A stretch of DNA of 64,000 bases from Candidatus Hydrogenedentota bacterium (lineage in GTDB: Bacteria; Hydrogenedentota; Hydrogenedentia; Hydrogenedentales; CAITNO01): positions 186,001 through 250,000 of the forward strand of contig CAITNO010000035.1 in the NCBI GenBank assembly GCA_903893795.1, in the 5' to 3' direction. Positions 8,541 to 17,532 of the stretch are shown piece by piece. Position numbers and translations under genes: made by a program. The stretch's first letter is position 1. Every line of letters starts with the position of its first letter. The notes under the pieces are model-generated. The model was not told the DNA's origin. It made no database searches and worked only from the letters and a program-made list of their open reading frames with translations.

Positions 8541-8600
8541 GGCGCAGCAAAGCGCAACCCGTGGTCGATGAGAACCAAGAGTCTCGCCCTAAAAGGCCGC
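8541..8600. repeat. Interspersed repeat unit (copy 2)
   Basis: Positions 8541-8564 match 5890-5913 at 21 of 24 bases, and the following bases loosely resemble the ccctgaaggggtcg unit. It begins seven bases after the WD40 stop codon, so the WD40 gene is flanked by same-orientation copies. A related inverted piece lies near 8660-8675. Confidence 0.5.
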
Positions 8601-8740
8601 ACAAGCTCTGTGCATGTGTCAGGTTCCTGTCGATTCTTTTCGCGGAGTGCGATGAGGGTTCACTTTTCCGCGGGTTCCGCTCCACATCATTTGCGGTCTT
8701 TGTTGCGCATCCCCTTTGAGGCTGCACCTGCCACCGTATA

Positions 8741-8772
8741 AAAGACCGCGGCGCGGGAAGGCCCGCGCCGCG
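8741..8772 (-). terminator. Rho-independent terminator of the ammonium channel gene
   Basis: An 11-bp GC stem (8747-8757 with 8762-8772, 4-nt loop) is followed on the minus strand by TCTTTTATA. It lies 28-60 bp beyond the amt stop codon and points the right way. Confidence 0.85.
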
Positions 8773-8799
8773 TCTGCAATAAACCTTGTTGTGCCGAAA

Positions 8800-10155
8800 T
8801 TACACGTTGAAATTGTAGCCCTGCTCGTCGTGCTGGGTGACGTCGAGACCTTCCGTCTCATCCTGCGCGCTGACGCGCAGGCCGATCACCCTGTCGATCC
8901 CCTTGAGCAGCAGATAGGAGATCACACCCGACCATACAGCGGTGATCGCGATGCCGAAGATCTGCGCGCCCACTTGGGCGCCTATACCCAGGTCGTTGAC
9001 GGGATAGCCGCCCAGCAGTTTGGACGCGAACACGCCCGTGAGCAGGCTGCCGATGACGCCGCCCACGCCATGCACGCCGAAGGCGTCGAGTGAGTCGTCA
9101 TAGCCGAAAAAGCGTTTCATCGAGGTCGCCGCAAAGTAGCAGAGGCTGCCTGCCAGGAAGCCGATGACCATCGCCCCCATCGGTCCCACAAAGCCCGAGG
9201 CCGGGGTGATGGTGGCCAGGCCGGCCACCGCGCCCGAACAGATGCCCAGCACGCTGGGCTTGCCGTGCTGCATCCACTCGATGGCCATCCAGGTCATGCC
9301 CGCCGTGGCGGCGGCCAACTGGGTTGCCATCATGGCCATGACGGCCGTGCCGTTCGCCGCAAGGGCGCTGCCCGCGTTGAACCCAAACCAGCCCACCCAG
9401 AGCATGCCCGTGCCCACGACGGTGAGCGTCAGGCTGTGCGGCGGCATCATGGTCCCGGGGAAACCGCGGCGTTTTCCGAGGACCAGCGCGCACACCAGCG
9501 CGGCCACGCCCGCGCTCAGATGCACCACGATGCCCCCGGCAAAATCGAGGACGTTGCGGTCGGCAAGAAAAGCGCCCGGTCCGCCCCAGACCATGTGGGC
9601 GATGGGGTTGTAGACCAGCACGGACCACAGCGCCATGAACAACAGCATGGCGGAGAATTTCATGCGCTCGGCGAAGGCGCCGACAATCAGCGCCGGGGTG
9701 ATGATGGCAAAGGTGAGCTGGTAGCAGAAATGCAGCGCCAGTGGAATGGTCTGAAAGTTTCGGTCAATGGTGATGCCCCGGCAGAAGGCCATGTCCATGG
9801 CACCCACAAAGGCGCGCAGGCCCGAGGAACCCTTGGCCATCCCCGCCGGACTGAAACTCATGCTGTAGCCAAACAGCGCCCAGAGCACCGTGACCATGCA
9901 GGTGATGACCATGCACTGCATCAGCACCGACAGCACGTTCTTGGTGCGGACCAAACCGCCGTAGAACAGCGCCAGGCCGGGGATGGTCATGAAGAGCACC
10001 AGCGCCATGGACGTGAGCATCCAGGCGGTGTCGGCGGCGCTGACAGCGGGCGCAACAGCCTGCGCCGGAGCCCCGGTTTGGAAAAACAGAATGCCCGCAC
10101 CCATCAACAGGCCCATGAGACACGGCTTTCCCGACGTACTGACACGGTGATTCAT
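8800..10155 (-). CDS. amt: Ammonium channel, Amt/MEP family
   Basis: The ATG at 10155, with GGGAG eight bases upstream, gives 451 residues; the ORF is open further upstream but without a ribosome site. A signal-like N-terminal helix ends near PAQA, followed by the 11-helix Amt core beginning DTAWMLTSMALVLFMTIPGLALFYGGLV. Key residues are visible: the Asp of LDFAGG that supports the ammonium site, and the two pore histidines in VVHLSAG and VHGVGG. The C-terminal tail has the LRVSAQDETEGLDVTQHDE motif that gates the trimer. It moves ammonium across the inner membrane. No glnK or PII gene is adjacent, which is unusual because the two are often paired. A strong terminator follows. Confidence 0.95.
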   Translation of the reverse strand: MNHRVSTSGKPCLMGLLMGAGILFFQTGAPAQAVAPAVSAADTAWMLTSMALVLFMTIPGLALFYGGLVRTKNVLSVLMQCMVITCMVTVLWALFGYSMSFSPAGMAKGSSGLRAFVGAMDMAFCRGITIDRNFQTIPLALHFCYQLTFAIITPALIVGAFAERMKFSAMLLFMALWSVLVYNPIAHMVWGGPGAFLADRNVLDFAGGIVVHLSAGVAALVCALVLGKRRGFPGTMMPPHSLTLTVVGTGMLWVGWFGFNAGSALAANGTAVMAMMATQLAAATAGMTWMAIEWMQHGKPSVLGICSGAVAGLATITPASGFVGPMGAMVIGFLAGSLCYFAATSMKRFFGYDDSLDAFGVHGVGGVIGSLLTGVFASKLLGGYPVNDLGIGAQVGAQIFGIAITAVWSGVISYLLLKGIDRVIGLRVSAQDETEGLDVTQHDEQGYNFNV

Positions 10156-10925
10156 GCTATGCGCTCCCATCGTTATCGCCAAAAACACTTGCACTGCCAT
10201 CAGACACACCATCACACGGGCACAACTGCCTGTCACCGGCTTTCGGCCTACGAATTGGTATGTTTCACACGCCATCCTACCCATGCGTACCCACAGCTAC
10301 CCAGTAGCCGCAGCATACATCGCGGGCACTTTTTAATAAAACAGGGCAATTTTATGCTGATCTCGACAAACAACCCTGTCTATTCATGCTGACCACGCGG
10401 AGAATGACGCAAGATTCGTGCCGAGTCTGGGCGCGATTATTTCATTGTGGTCAGCGCCGAATCGCGACAATAAATCCGCGTGCAAAAGTTGGCAATTCTT
10501 CCATGGTGAAAGAAAGGGATTGCCCGTGTTCGGGTGCCTGATAAAGCGGATAAACCTCAAATACTGCGAATATTGGACAAATAGAAATGATTCCTGTATA
10601 CTATGCCCAAGTGGAGTCTTTTGAGAGTTGTAGCAACTCGTTGCGCAGTGCCTTCTTTTGGCCACTGTTCCAAGACTTAGCCGGATGCGGGTCAAGGGGC
10701 GCCTGGCAAGGCACCAAGGGCGACAAAAGGAAGTTAAAGAAGGGCTATGAGTGGGTTGCACCTTTCAGGCACGGCGCTGCGTTGCGGGGGCGGCAGGACA
10801 GGCGATTTTTCTGCCCCACAGGTGCACTTCGCCACGGCATGCCCGCGCCAGTGCAGTTTTGAATACGGCGTCGCGGGGAACAGCCGCAGCACAACCTGTC
10901 AGCCTATGACACAGAGAGAAGGGTC
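10156..10925. other. Long intergenic and leader region upstream of the NarL-type regulator
   Basis: This 770-bp stretch between divergent genes lacks a convincing ORF. It contains a plausible sigma-70 promoter at 10574-10602 and a perfect hairpin gagttg-tag-caactc at 10625-10639. About 320 nt remain between that promoter and the regulator start codon. I found no match to a riboswitch class and no convincing sigma-54 site for amt. Confidence 0.5.
10574..10602 (+). promoter_or_regulatory. Candidate sigma-70 promoter upstream of the response regulator
   Basis: TGGACA at 10574-10579 and TATACT at 10597-10602 are separated by 17 bp, with TG just before the -10. The predicted start is near 10609, implying a leader of about 320 nt or a separate small transcript. 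Confidence 0.5.
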
Positions 10926-11591
10926 ATGGACAAGAAACGCATCATGATAGTGGACAGTCACCCGTTGTTGCGTCAGGGATTGCGACAGACCATTGAGCGG
11001 GAGACCGATCTCGATGTCTGCTGCGAGGCGGGGGACTATCAGGAAGTGCTGGGGATGATTCAGGCCGAACCGCCCGATGTGCTGGTTACGGACATCTCCA
11101 TGTCGGACCAGGGCACGGCGGGTTTGGACGTGATACGCCAGATTCACACGGAAGCGCCGCGCACCGCGATTCTCATCTTTTCCATCCACGAGGAAACCGT
11201 GTTTGCCGAGCGCGCCGTTCGGGCCGGGGCGTCCGGTTACCTGATGAAGCAGACCCAGTCAGACCAGGTTATCGACGCCATCCGCCGCGTGGCCGCGGGC
11301 GAGCTGGTGCTTTCGCCCGTGGTGACACAGGCCATCCTGCGCCGCTGCCTGAGCGACGGCGACAAGGCCGGCGCCACCGGCGTGGCCCGGCTGTCCAACC
11401 GGGAGTACGAGGTGCTCCGGCTTGCCGGGGAGGGGATGCAGCCCCAGCACATTTCGGAGCGGCTGGGCATCAGCGCCAAAACGGTGGAAACGCACCGCTT
11501 CAACATACGCAAGAAGCTGAATCTTGCAAGCGCTTCGGAGCTGATTCAGTTTGCCATACGCCACGTCCACGGCCGCGAAGCGGTCCACTGA
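10926..11591 (+). CDS. NarL/FixJ-family response regulator
   Basis: This 221-residue protein begins MDKKRIMIVDSHPLL with a purine-rich ribosome site (gagaaggg). The receiver domain (residues 1-120) has the acidic residue D10, the phospho-acceptor D56 in DVLVTDIS, and the conserved Lys in GYLMKQ. A LuxR-type helix-turn-helix follows (LSNREYEVLRLAGEGMQ, then SAKTVETHRFNIRKKL, about residues 153-205). It is a DNA-binding output protein of a two-component system, but no sensor kinase gene is nearby, so it is an orphan in this window. Acidic D56 and the intact HTH suggest it is functional. The signal and targets are unknown. Confidence 0.93.
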   Translation: MDKKRIMIVDSHPLLRQGLRQTIERETDLDVCCEAGDYQEVLGMIQAEPPDVLVTDISMSDQGTAGLDVIRQIHTEAPRTAILIFSIHEETVFAERAVRAGASGYLMKQTQSDQVIDAIRRVAAGELVLSPVVTQAILRRCLSDGDKAGATGVARLSNREYEVLRLAGEGMQPQHISERLGISAKTVETHRFNIRKKLNLASASELIQFAIRHVHGREAVH

Positions 11592-11606
11592 ACGGTTTTG
11601 TATGGT

Positions 11607-12425
11607 TTAGCGCGCGTTGGCGCGCTCGACCAGGCGGACTTCGTACAGCTTGGGCCAGCGTTTCCCGGTGACGAAGAGGCGCTTGCCCGCCCCATCCCAG
11701 GCAATGCCGTTCAGCACGTCCGGTGAAGAGGCGCCCCGGTCCGCGGCACCCAGCAGGCCCGCGAGGTCAATCCATCCAACCACCGCACCGGTTGCGGGGT
11801 CTATCTGCGCGATGCGGTCCGTCTGCCAGATGTTGGCATAGACCAGCCCGTCGATGTACTCCAGTTCATTGAGCCGGACAATGGGACGGCCTTGGTCGGT
11901 GACAGTGACAGAACCGGCGGGGGAGAAGGTGGACAGGTCCATGAACCGGATTTTGGCCGTGCCGTCGCTCATGATGAAGCGGTGGCCGTCCGTGGTCAGT
12001 CCCCATCCCTCACCGAGGTAGTCAAATCCCTGCTGCGGTTCAAAGCTGTCCAGCGCATATGCAAAGGCGCGTTGTGACTGCCAGGTCAACTGCACGAGTT
12101 GGTTCCCGTTCAGCGCCAACCCTTCGGCGAAATACTGGCCGTCCACCTCGCGCTTTTTGAGCACCTCGCCCGTCTCCAGGGCAACTTTGCGCAGCGAGGA
12201 GTGGCCGTTGAGCCCCGTGCTTTCATAGAGAAACCCGTCATGCCAGAGGAGACCCTGGGTGAACGCCTCCGGATCATGCGGCCACGCGTGCACCACCTCG
12301 AATCCGTAGTGACGCGGCGCGACGGTGGGGGGCTTCGCCGACGGGGTGCCGGTGTCTGCAGAGCACGCGCCCAGCAGGGCCACCCCGGCAAAAAACAGGA
12401 GAAACAGTGCGGGTTTGCGCGTCAT
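11607..12425 (-). CDS. Glutaminyl-peptide cyclotransferase-like lipoprotein
   Basis: The start MTRKPALFLLFFAG at 12425 gives 272 residues and a clear lipoprotein signal with lipobox LLGAC, so the mature protein would be lipid-anchored. The rest matches the glutamine cyclotransferase beta-propeller family (PF05096): the FTQGLLWHDGFLYESTG opening, GWGLTTDG, LNELEYIDGLVYANIWQTD and the ending LNGIAWD with FVTGKRWPKLYEV. The enzyme converts N-terminal Gln to pyroglutamate in exported proteins. It sits between the regulator and clpX, convergent with the former, and the gap to clpX on the same strand is 67 bp. Confidence 0.88.
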   Translation of the reverse strand: MTRKPALFLLFFAGVALLGACSADTGTPSAKPPTVAPRHYGFEVVHAWPHDPEAFTQGLLWHDGFLYESTGLNGHSSLRKVALETGEVLKKREVDGQYFAEGLALNGNQLVQLTWQSQRAFAYALDSFEPQQGFDYLGEGWGLTTDGHRFIMSDGTAKIRFMDLSTFSPAGSVTVTDQGRPIVRLNELEYIDGLVYANIWQTDRIAQIDPATGAVVGWIDLAGLLGAADRGASSPDVLNGIAWDGAGKRLFVTGKRWPKLYEVRLVERANAR

Positions 12426-12492
12426 GATGCCCTGTTCCGCGGCGTCCGGTCCGGGCCCGTGCGCGGGTGTGTTGTTCCGGCTTCGGTAAGGG

Positions 12493-13782
12493 TCAGGCGC
12501 TGGCGGAGTTTGCACTGCTTGCGCTGCCGCTTTCGTGGGCGCGCAGATCATGCTCGTACACCAGAATTGGGTCCTCGCCCTTGATGATGGCACCCGGCGT
12601 GATGATGCACTCGCGCACCTCCGTCTGCGACGGGATCTCGTACATCAGGTTGAGCATGACCGACTCGAGAATGCCGCGCAGGCCGCGGGCGCCCGTGTCG
12701 TGCTCGATGGCCCGGTCGGCGATGGCCGCAATGCTTTCGGACTGGAAGCTCAGCTTGACCCGCTCCATCTGGAACAGCTTTTCATACTGCTTCGTGAGCG
12801 CGTTCTTGGGCTCGATCAGGATGCGGATCAAATCGTCCCGTGACAGGTCGTTGAGCGTCGCCACCACGGGCAGACGGCCCACAAACTCGGGGATGAGCCC
12901 GAACTTGATAAGGTCTTCCGGCTTTACCTGGGCAAGGATTTCGCCGATGCGCTGGTCCGATTTGGACTTGATGTCGGCGTTGAACCCGATCAGGTTCGTC
13001 CCGACGCGCTTGCGGATAATCTGCTCCAGCCCGTTGAAGGCACCGCCGCAGAGAAAGAGCATGTTGCGCGTGTCGACCTGGATGCACTCCTGCTGCGGGT
13101 GCTTGCGCCCGCCCTGGGGCGGCACACTGGCCACGGTCCCTTCCAGAATCTTCAGCAGCGCCTGCTGCACGCCCTCGCCGGAAACGTCGCGGGTGATCGA
13201 GGGGCTGTCGCTCTTGCGGGCGATCTTGTCCACCTCGTCAATGTAGACAATGCCCATCTCGGCGCGCGCCACGTCGAATTCGGCGGCCTGGAGCACCTTG
13301 AGCACCACATTTTCCACATCGTCGCCCACGTAGCCGGCCTCGGTCAGCGTGGTGGCGTCCACAATGGCGAAAGGCACGTCCAGCATCCGGGCAAGGCTCT
13401 CGGCGAGCAGCGTTTTGCCGCACCCCGACGGGCCGATGAGCAAAACATTCGATTTTTGGATTTCCACCCCGTCAATTTCGGCACCCGTCGCCAGACGCTT
13501 GTAATGGTTATGCACCGCCACGGCCAGCACCCGCTTGGCCTGATCCTGCCCGACCACGTACTGGTCGAGGAAATCCTTGATCTCCTTGGGCGCGGGCACA
13601 TGGGTGGACTTGGTGCCCTTCTTGCGGGCGCGGTCCTCGGCAACGATCTCATTGCAGAGCCGGACACACTCATCGCATATGTTCACGTCCGGACCGGCAA
13701 TGAGCTTGTTGACTTCGTCGTGCCGCTTGCCGCAGAACGAACAGGTCGGCACGTCATTGCGCGAACGCTGGTGTGGTGGCAT
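12493..13782 (-). CDS. clpX: ATP-dependent protease ATPase subunit ClpX
   Basis: The start [10 protein letters not shown] at 13782 gives 429 residues, the usual ClpX length. The N-terminal zinc domain has C14, C17, C36 and C39. The AAA+ core has Walker A GPSGCGKT (117-124), Walker B IDEVD (181-185), and the [11 protein letters not shown] segment containing the sensor and pore-region features of the family. ClpX unfolds tagged proteins and feeds them to ClpP. clpP lies upstream on the same strand across a 260-bp gap that contains a near-consensus promoter, so clpX is probably transcribed partly on its own. Confidence 0.97.
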   Translation of the reverse strand: MPPHQRSRNDVPTCSFCGKRHDEVNKLIAGPDVNICDECVRLCNEIVAEDRARKKGTKSTHVPAPKEIKDFLDQYVVGQDQAKRVLAVAVHNHYKRLATGAEIDGVEIQKSNVLLIGPSGCGKTLLAESLARMLDVPFAIVDATTLTEAGYVGDDVENVVLKVLQAAEFDVARAEMGIVYIDEVDKIARKSDSPSITRDVSGEGVQQALLKILEGTVASVPPQGGRKHPQQECIQVDTRNMLFLCGGAFNGLEQIIRKRVGTNLIGFNADIKSKSDQRIGEILAQVKPEDLIKFGLIPEFVGRLPVVATLNDLSRDDLIRILIEPKNALTKQYEKLFQMERVKLSFQSESIAAIADRAIEHDTGARGLRGILESVMLNLMYEIPSQTEVRECIITPGAIIKGEDPILVYEHDLRAHESGSASSANSASA

Positions 13783-13848
13783 CCTTGGAAATCTCCCAGG
13801 CGAAGTATTTAATTTACAAACACCCTGCAAATGGATGTTTCGCCGAGT

Positions 13849-13877
13849 AATATAACACTATCTGCACAATCTGTCAA
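13849..13877 (-). promoter_or_regulatory. Near-consensus sigma-70 promoter of clpX
   Basis: On the minus strand, TTGACA (13877-13872) is followed by a 17-bp spacer and TATATT (13854-13849), with TGT just before the -10. The predicted start is near 13842, leaving a leader of about 60 nt before clpX. It is one of the best sigma-70 matches seen in the window. Confidence 0.8.
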
Positions 13878-14044
13878 GAGTTTTCCCATTCCCTTGCGGT
13901 CATCAAGAAAACTCTACCACATATTGTGCCCGGTATGGCTACTCTTGGCTAGGGCAACCGATTCCCGGATTCAAGTATTCCCACAGGGTATTATGCCCCA
14001 GAAAGCGCGCCAGTTCCCACAACTTGTCTGTGCGCGGAGGAGGC

Positions 14045-14701
14045 TTATTTCGGCAGGGCGGGATGGCGGGTCAGGATGGAGTCAATGAGGCCGTAATCCT
14101 TGGCCTCCTGGGCATCCATGAAGAAATCGCGGTCACTGTCGCGGCGAATGGCCTCGACGTTCTGGCCGGTGTGCTTTACCAGCACCTCGTCGATCATCTC
14201 CCCGATCCGGATGATTTCTCGCGCCTGGATCTCGATATCCGACGCCTGGCCTTTCACGCCGCCCATGAGCTGGTGCAGCAGAAAGCGCGAATAAGGGAGG
14301 GCGTAGCGTTTGCCCTTGGCCCCGGCGGCCATGAGGATGGCCGCCATGCTGGCGGCCTGCCCAAGGCAGATGGTGGTGATGTCGGGGCGGATAAACTGCA
14401 TGGTGTCGTAAATCGCCAGACCAGAAGTCACGCTTCCGCCGGGCGAGTTGATGTACAGGTTGATGTCCTTGTCCGGATCCTCAGCCTCCAGATAGAGCAA
14501 CTGGGCGATGATATAGTTGGCCACGTCATCATTGATGGGATAGCCCAGGAAGATAATGCGGTCCTCAAGGAGGCGCGAATAAATGTCATACGCGCGCTCC
14601 CCGCGGCTGGTCTGCTGGTAAATGGTCACCGCGCTCGGGGCTACGGGCGGCGCGTCGAAGGGCGCGCCTGCAATGTGGCGAAATTCGGTCGGTTCAACCA
14701 T
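14045..14701 (-). CDS. clpP: ATP-dependent Clp protease proteolytic subunit
   Basis: This 218-residue protein has the full ClpP signature. The catalytic triad fits by spacing: S118 in GQAASMAA, H143 in LLHQLMGG, and D192 in RRDSDRD. The core [18 protein letters not shown] is intact. The N-terminal 30 residues (Pro/Ala-rich) form a likely propeptide. The start lies 3 bp after the trigger factor stop, so tig and clpP form one unit. It forms the tetradecameric peptidase used by ClpX. Confidence 0.97.
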   Translation of the reverse strand: MVEPTEFRHIAGAPFDAPPVAPSAVTIYQQTSRGERAYDIYSRLLEDRIIFLGYPINDDVANYIIAQLLYLEAEDPDKDINLYINSPGGSVTSGLAIYDTMQFIRPDITTICLGQAASMAAILMAAGAKGKRYALPYSRFLLHQLMGGVKGQASDIEIQAREIIRIGEMIDEVLVKHTGQNVEAIRRDSDRDFFMDAQEAKDYGLIDSILTRHPALPK

Positions 14702-14704
14702 GGG

Positions 14705-16249
14705 TTATTCGGCGTCCTTGGCACCTTCGGCGTCGGTCCCTGCCGGGTCCTCGTCCTTGAGTTCCTTTTCGACGATGGTGGCGTGTTCAAGAATCACGTC
14801 AAACACCTTCTTGTGAAGGATGTTTGTTTCGGTGCGGCCGCGCTGTTCCTCGCCCAGCAGGTAGCCCAGGGCGATTTCCTTGTCCACACCGGCACTGGTG
14901 GCGAGGCTGGCGGCATGCTCTTCAAAGTCCTGTTCCAGAACCTCAACGCCCTCCGCCTCGGCAATCTCACGCAGAATGACAAACTCTTTGATCTCGCGCA
15001 GGGCGTCCTCGCGGGCCGAATCCTGCAGCGACTTCACCTGCTCTTCCGACTCTACCACAATGCGCTGGCGGCGCATCCGCTCCAGCGCGGCGGCATAGGC
15101 GGAGTCGGCCATGGAATCCAGCAGGGTCTTGGGGATTTCGAAGGTGGTGGCGGCGATAATCTTGTCCATCGCGTCGTTGCGCGAATAGGTGTCGGACTGT
15201 TCGGCCGTGTCCTGGCGCAACTGCTCCTCAACGGACTTGCGCCATGCTTCCAGGCTGTCCTGGCCGGCCTGCTTCGCGAAATCGTCGTTGATGTCCGGCA
15301 GCGCCCGGCGCTTCACCTCGTTGATCTTGATTTCAAAGGCCGCGACCTTGCCGGCAAGCTCGGCGTTGCGCCAGTCATCGGGGAAAGTGACGTCGGCCTG
15401 GGTGGTGTCGCCGGCCTTTTTGCCGACCAGCGCCGCTTCAAACTCGCTCAGGAAGCGGGCCGAACCCATGATATAGGGGTAGTTTTCCGAGCTGTTGCCC
15501 TGGAAAGGCTCGCCGTCGATCTTGCCCTCGAAATCGATGAGCACCTGATCGCCGTCCTGCGCCGCATCCTCGACGGTCTCGTACATGGCCAGACGCTCGC
15601 GCATCCGTTCGATGACCTCGTCGATGTCCGCCTCGTTGATCTTGACGACGGGACGCTCGACCTCGATGCCGCGGTACGGCCCGAGTTCGCAGCGCGGGGA
15701 AACTTCAAAGCTCAGGCTGAAGGCGAGATCCTCGTCCTCTTTCAGCGCCGCCTTGTCCTCAAGGCCGTCGGCCTTGGGCGCGCCGATGGGACGCAGGTCC
15801 TTCTCTTCCACCAGCTTGTGGAACGACTCATCAATCAGTTTGTCGATGGCGTCGTTGCGCACAGCCTTGTTGAACTTGTTCTGCACCAGCTTGATCGGGG
15901 CCTTGCCCTTGCGGAAGCCCGGGATCATCGCCTCTTCCTGAAGCTGCTTGAGCATCTCTTCCGACTGCTTCTTGAGGTTCACCGCCGGCACTGTCACCTT
16001 CACCTCGTACGCGCAGTCACCCTTGTATTCCACGTCAAAGACGGGGTCCTGCTCGAACTTGAAGGCCTTTTCAGCCTCCTCTTCATGGTGATGGTGGCCG
16101 TGGTGGTCGTGGTCGTGGTGATGCTCCTCGGCCGCCTCCGTTGCGGTCGGCACTTCCGCCGTGTCCGCCGCGACCGGCGCTTCCGCCGTCACGTCACCGG
16201 TTGCCGCCTCGTTCACATCCTCGATTTCCGTCTTTTCGCTGTCGCTCAT
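14705..16249 (-). CDS. tig: Trigger factor with a His-rich N-terminal extension
   Basis: This 514-residue protein is longer than most trigger factors (about 430). The extra part is an acidic N-terminal extension of about 65 residues containing a block of 10 His in 13 residues (43-55, coded by 16085-16123). After it come the ribosome-binding domain with the signature GFRKGKAP (111-118), the FKBP-type PPIase domain (about 210-300, with DGDQVLIDFEG and ALVGKKAGD), and the helical C-terminal chaperone domain. Trigger factor binds the ribosome exit tunnel and helps nascent chains fold. The His block could bind Ni, Zn or Cu, as the His-rich tail of SlyD does. It is followed closely by clpP and preceded by tRNA-Leu. 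Confidence 0.95.
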   Translation of the reverse strand: MSDSEKTEIEDVNEAATGDVTAEAPVAADTAEVPTATEAAEEHHHDHDHHGHHHHEEEAEKAFKFEQDPVFDVEYKGDCAYEVKVTVPAVNLKKQSEEMLKQLQEEAMIPGFRKGKAPIKLVQNKFNKAVRNDAIDKLIDESFHKLVEEKDLRPIGAPKADGLEDKAALKEDEDLAFSLSFEVSPRCELGPYRGIEVERPVVKINEADIDEVIERMRERLAMYETVEDAAQDGDQVLIDFEGKIDGEPFQGNSSENYPYIMGSARFLSEFEAALVGKKAGDTTQADVTFPDDWRNAELAGKVAAFEIKINEVKRRALPDINDDFAKQAGQDSLEAWRKSVEEQLRQDTAEQSDTYSRNDAMDKIIAATTFEIPKTLLDSMADSAYAAALERMRRQRIVVESEEQVKSLQDSAREDALREIKEFVILREIAEAEGVEVLEQDFEEHAASLATSAGVDKEIALGYLLGEEQRGRTETNILHKKVFDVILEHATIVEKELKDEDPAGTDAEGAKDAE

Positions 16250-16284
16250 GATGCTTGGAACCGCTCCAACAAGTTATGCGCCAA

Positions 16285-16369
16285 TGGTGGGCGAGGCGGG
16301 GGTCGAACCCGCACACCTCGCGGTACTGGATCCTAAGTCCAGCGCGTCTGCCAATTCCGCCACTCGCCC
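16285..16369 (-). tRNA. tRNA-Leu (anticodon TAG)
   Basis: The minus strand gives an acceptor stem GGGCGAG pairing with CTCGCCC, discriminator A and an encoded CCA end. The anticodon stem-loop is ctgga-cttagga-tccag with anticodon TAG. The T-loop ggttcgacccc and a long variable arm, typical of tRNA-Leu, are present. Length is 85 nt including CCA. It lies 35 bp upstream of tig on the same strand. Confidence 0.95.
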
Positions 16370-16973
16370 GTGGACCCGCCACCTGATGTTCAATCCCGTG
16401 CATGCCAACACGTTGCGGCAGCACGGCATTCCGCAAAGCCCGCCCCGGGCCGTGTCTGCACACGGAAAATGGGGGCAGTTATTACGGAAGTAAACGGCAG
16501 TATACCGTTGCAACGCGTCAAGAGTCAACCAAAGACGACAACAAAGATGCGCGCATGCCAAGTCAAAAAGGCCAATTCCGGTCCTTCCTGCCTTGTCGGG
16601 CGCATGGGCAACCTCTTCCTGACAGCCTTGGGATGGCTGAGTCTGGCGGCGATGTCCACGCTGCGCCGCCCATAGACAGCGCCCCTGCTTTATCATTGAT
16701 TCCTGAACGCCTGCCCGACCTCGACCGGGCAGGCGTTGGGCTTCCGCTGACGATAAAATCGCCGTAACTGTCCGGCGCAGCTGATTCTTGGCCGCCGTTT
16801 CGGCTATGCCCCCCGCTCTTAGACTTTCCACTCAGGAAATTCGCAGAAAAAAATCAGGGAATCCCTTACGCCCGAATTGCCAAGTACCGGGCAAAATTCA
16901 TATGGACTCAATGTGGAGAGGTCCGCATCGAGCATGGGCCGCATATCGGCAAGTGATGAAAGGGATTGGAGTT
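16370..16973. other. Intergenic region with a candidate tRNA/tig promoter and a strong hairpin
   Basis: This 600-bp gap separates tRNA-Leu (minus) from the pseudopilin cassette (plus). It contains the promoter at 16499-16528 and a perfect 12-bp hairpin at 16706-16737 (stem aacgcctgcccg, 8-nt loop). The hairpin has no T-run on either side, so I do not call it a terminator. No convincing ORF was seen. Confidence 0.55.
16499..16528 (-). promoter_or_regulatory. Candidate promoter of tRNA-Leu and tig-clpP
   Basis: On the minus strand, TTGACT (16528-16523) and TATACT (16504-16499) are separated by 18 bp. The predicted start is about 120 nt upstream of the tRNA. Confidence 0.5.
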
Positions 16974-17516
16974 ATGGGCAAATTCATGAGTGACGACAGG
17001 AGGTCGCGCCGGCCGCGATCAGGATTTACCTTGGTTGAAGTCATGGCATCCATGGCGATTTTCGCCGTGACGCTCGGCTCTACGGCCCAGGGTTTGGCCT
17101 ATGCTTATGGGTTGGTGAACCTGCAAAACCAGCGGGTGACCGCGAATAATGACTGCCGGGCCGTGATCGCCGCCCTGCGCCAGGTGGCCTTGGAACAGCC
17201 CGACACGACCGCCTGCCCCGCCTCGGCCAACAAATTTCCCTGCGTGTTGCTCGATTTTCGCAACACCTTTCCCGCCAGCGCCGCAGCCGTGGCGGCCCTG
17301 TCGGCGGACGACCGCATGCCCTTTACGGGGATTTACACCCTGCGCAACGAGAACTTCACGATTGACTTGACGAGCAAGACCGGAGCGGCCGCCGTTAACG
17401 GAACCGGTGCCTCGACCAGCACCAACCCCGTGTATGTGACCGTCACGGTGCGGTGGACGGGACCACGCGGCATTACCTACACCGAAGTAGTCAGCACCGC
17501 GATTACCAATGGCTGA
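16974..17516 (+). CDS. GspI-like minor pseudopilin, cassette A
   Basis: This protein of about 180 residues has the prepilin peptidase site G17|F18 (SGFTLVEVMASMAIFAV), with Glu at position +5 of the mature form and a long hydrophobic helix. The globular part has two Cys (C81, C90) in TTACP...KFPC that could form a disulfide, conserved in the paralogue at 21893. By order and features it resembles GspI of type II secretion systems, the first of the three tip pseudopilins. The start is uncertain: 16974 has GGAG too close, while 16989 has it further away. It is the first gene of a four-gene unit, with 16 bp to the next gene. Confidence 0.8.
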   Translation: MGKFMSDDRRSRRPRSGFTLVEVMASMAIFAVTLGSTAQGLAYAYGLVNLQNQRVTANNDCRAVIAALRQVALEQPDTTACPASANKFPCVLLDFRNTFPASAAAVAALSADDRMPFTGIYTLRNENFTIDLTSKTGAAAVNGTGASTSTNPVYVTVTVRWTGPRGITYTEVVSTAITNG

Positions 17517-17532
17517 CGGGGAGAGGGCGAAC

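Noticed and set aside
10156..10400. Sigma-54 promoter for the ammonium channel gene
   Set aside because: I searched for the GG-GC spaced motif on the minus strand and found only tggcagtgcaa with wrong spacing.
14024..16336. 770-codon plus-strand ORF
   Set aside because: It is antisense to clpP and tig, which have complete family motifs. Its translation is low-complexity and has no motif.
16706..16737. 12-bp hairpin as a terminator
   Set aside because: The hairpin is perfect, but neither side has a T-run, so I list it only as a structure in the gap.
16274..16831. 185-codon minus-strand ORF ending in ADALDLGSSTARCAGSTPAS
   Set aside because: That ending is the well-known false translation of a tRNA-Leu gene; the RNA gene explains it.
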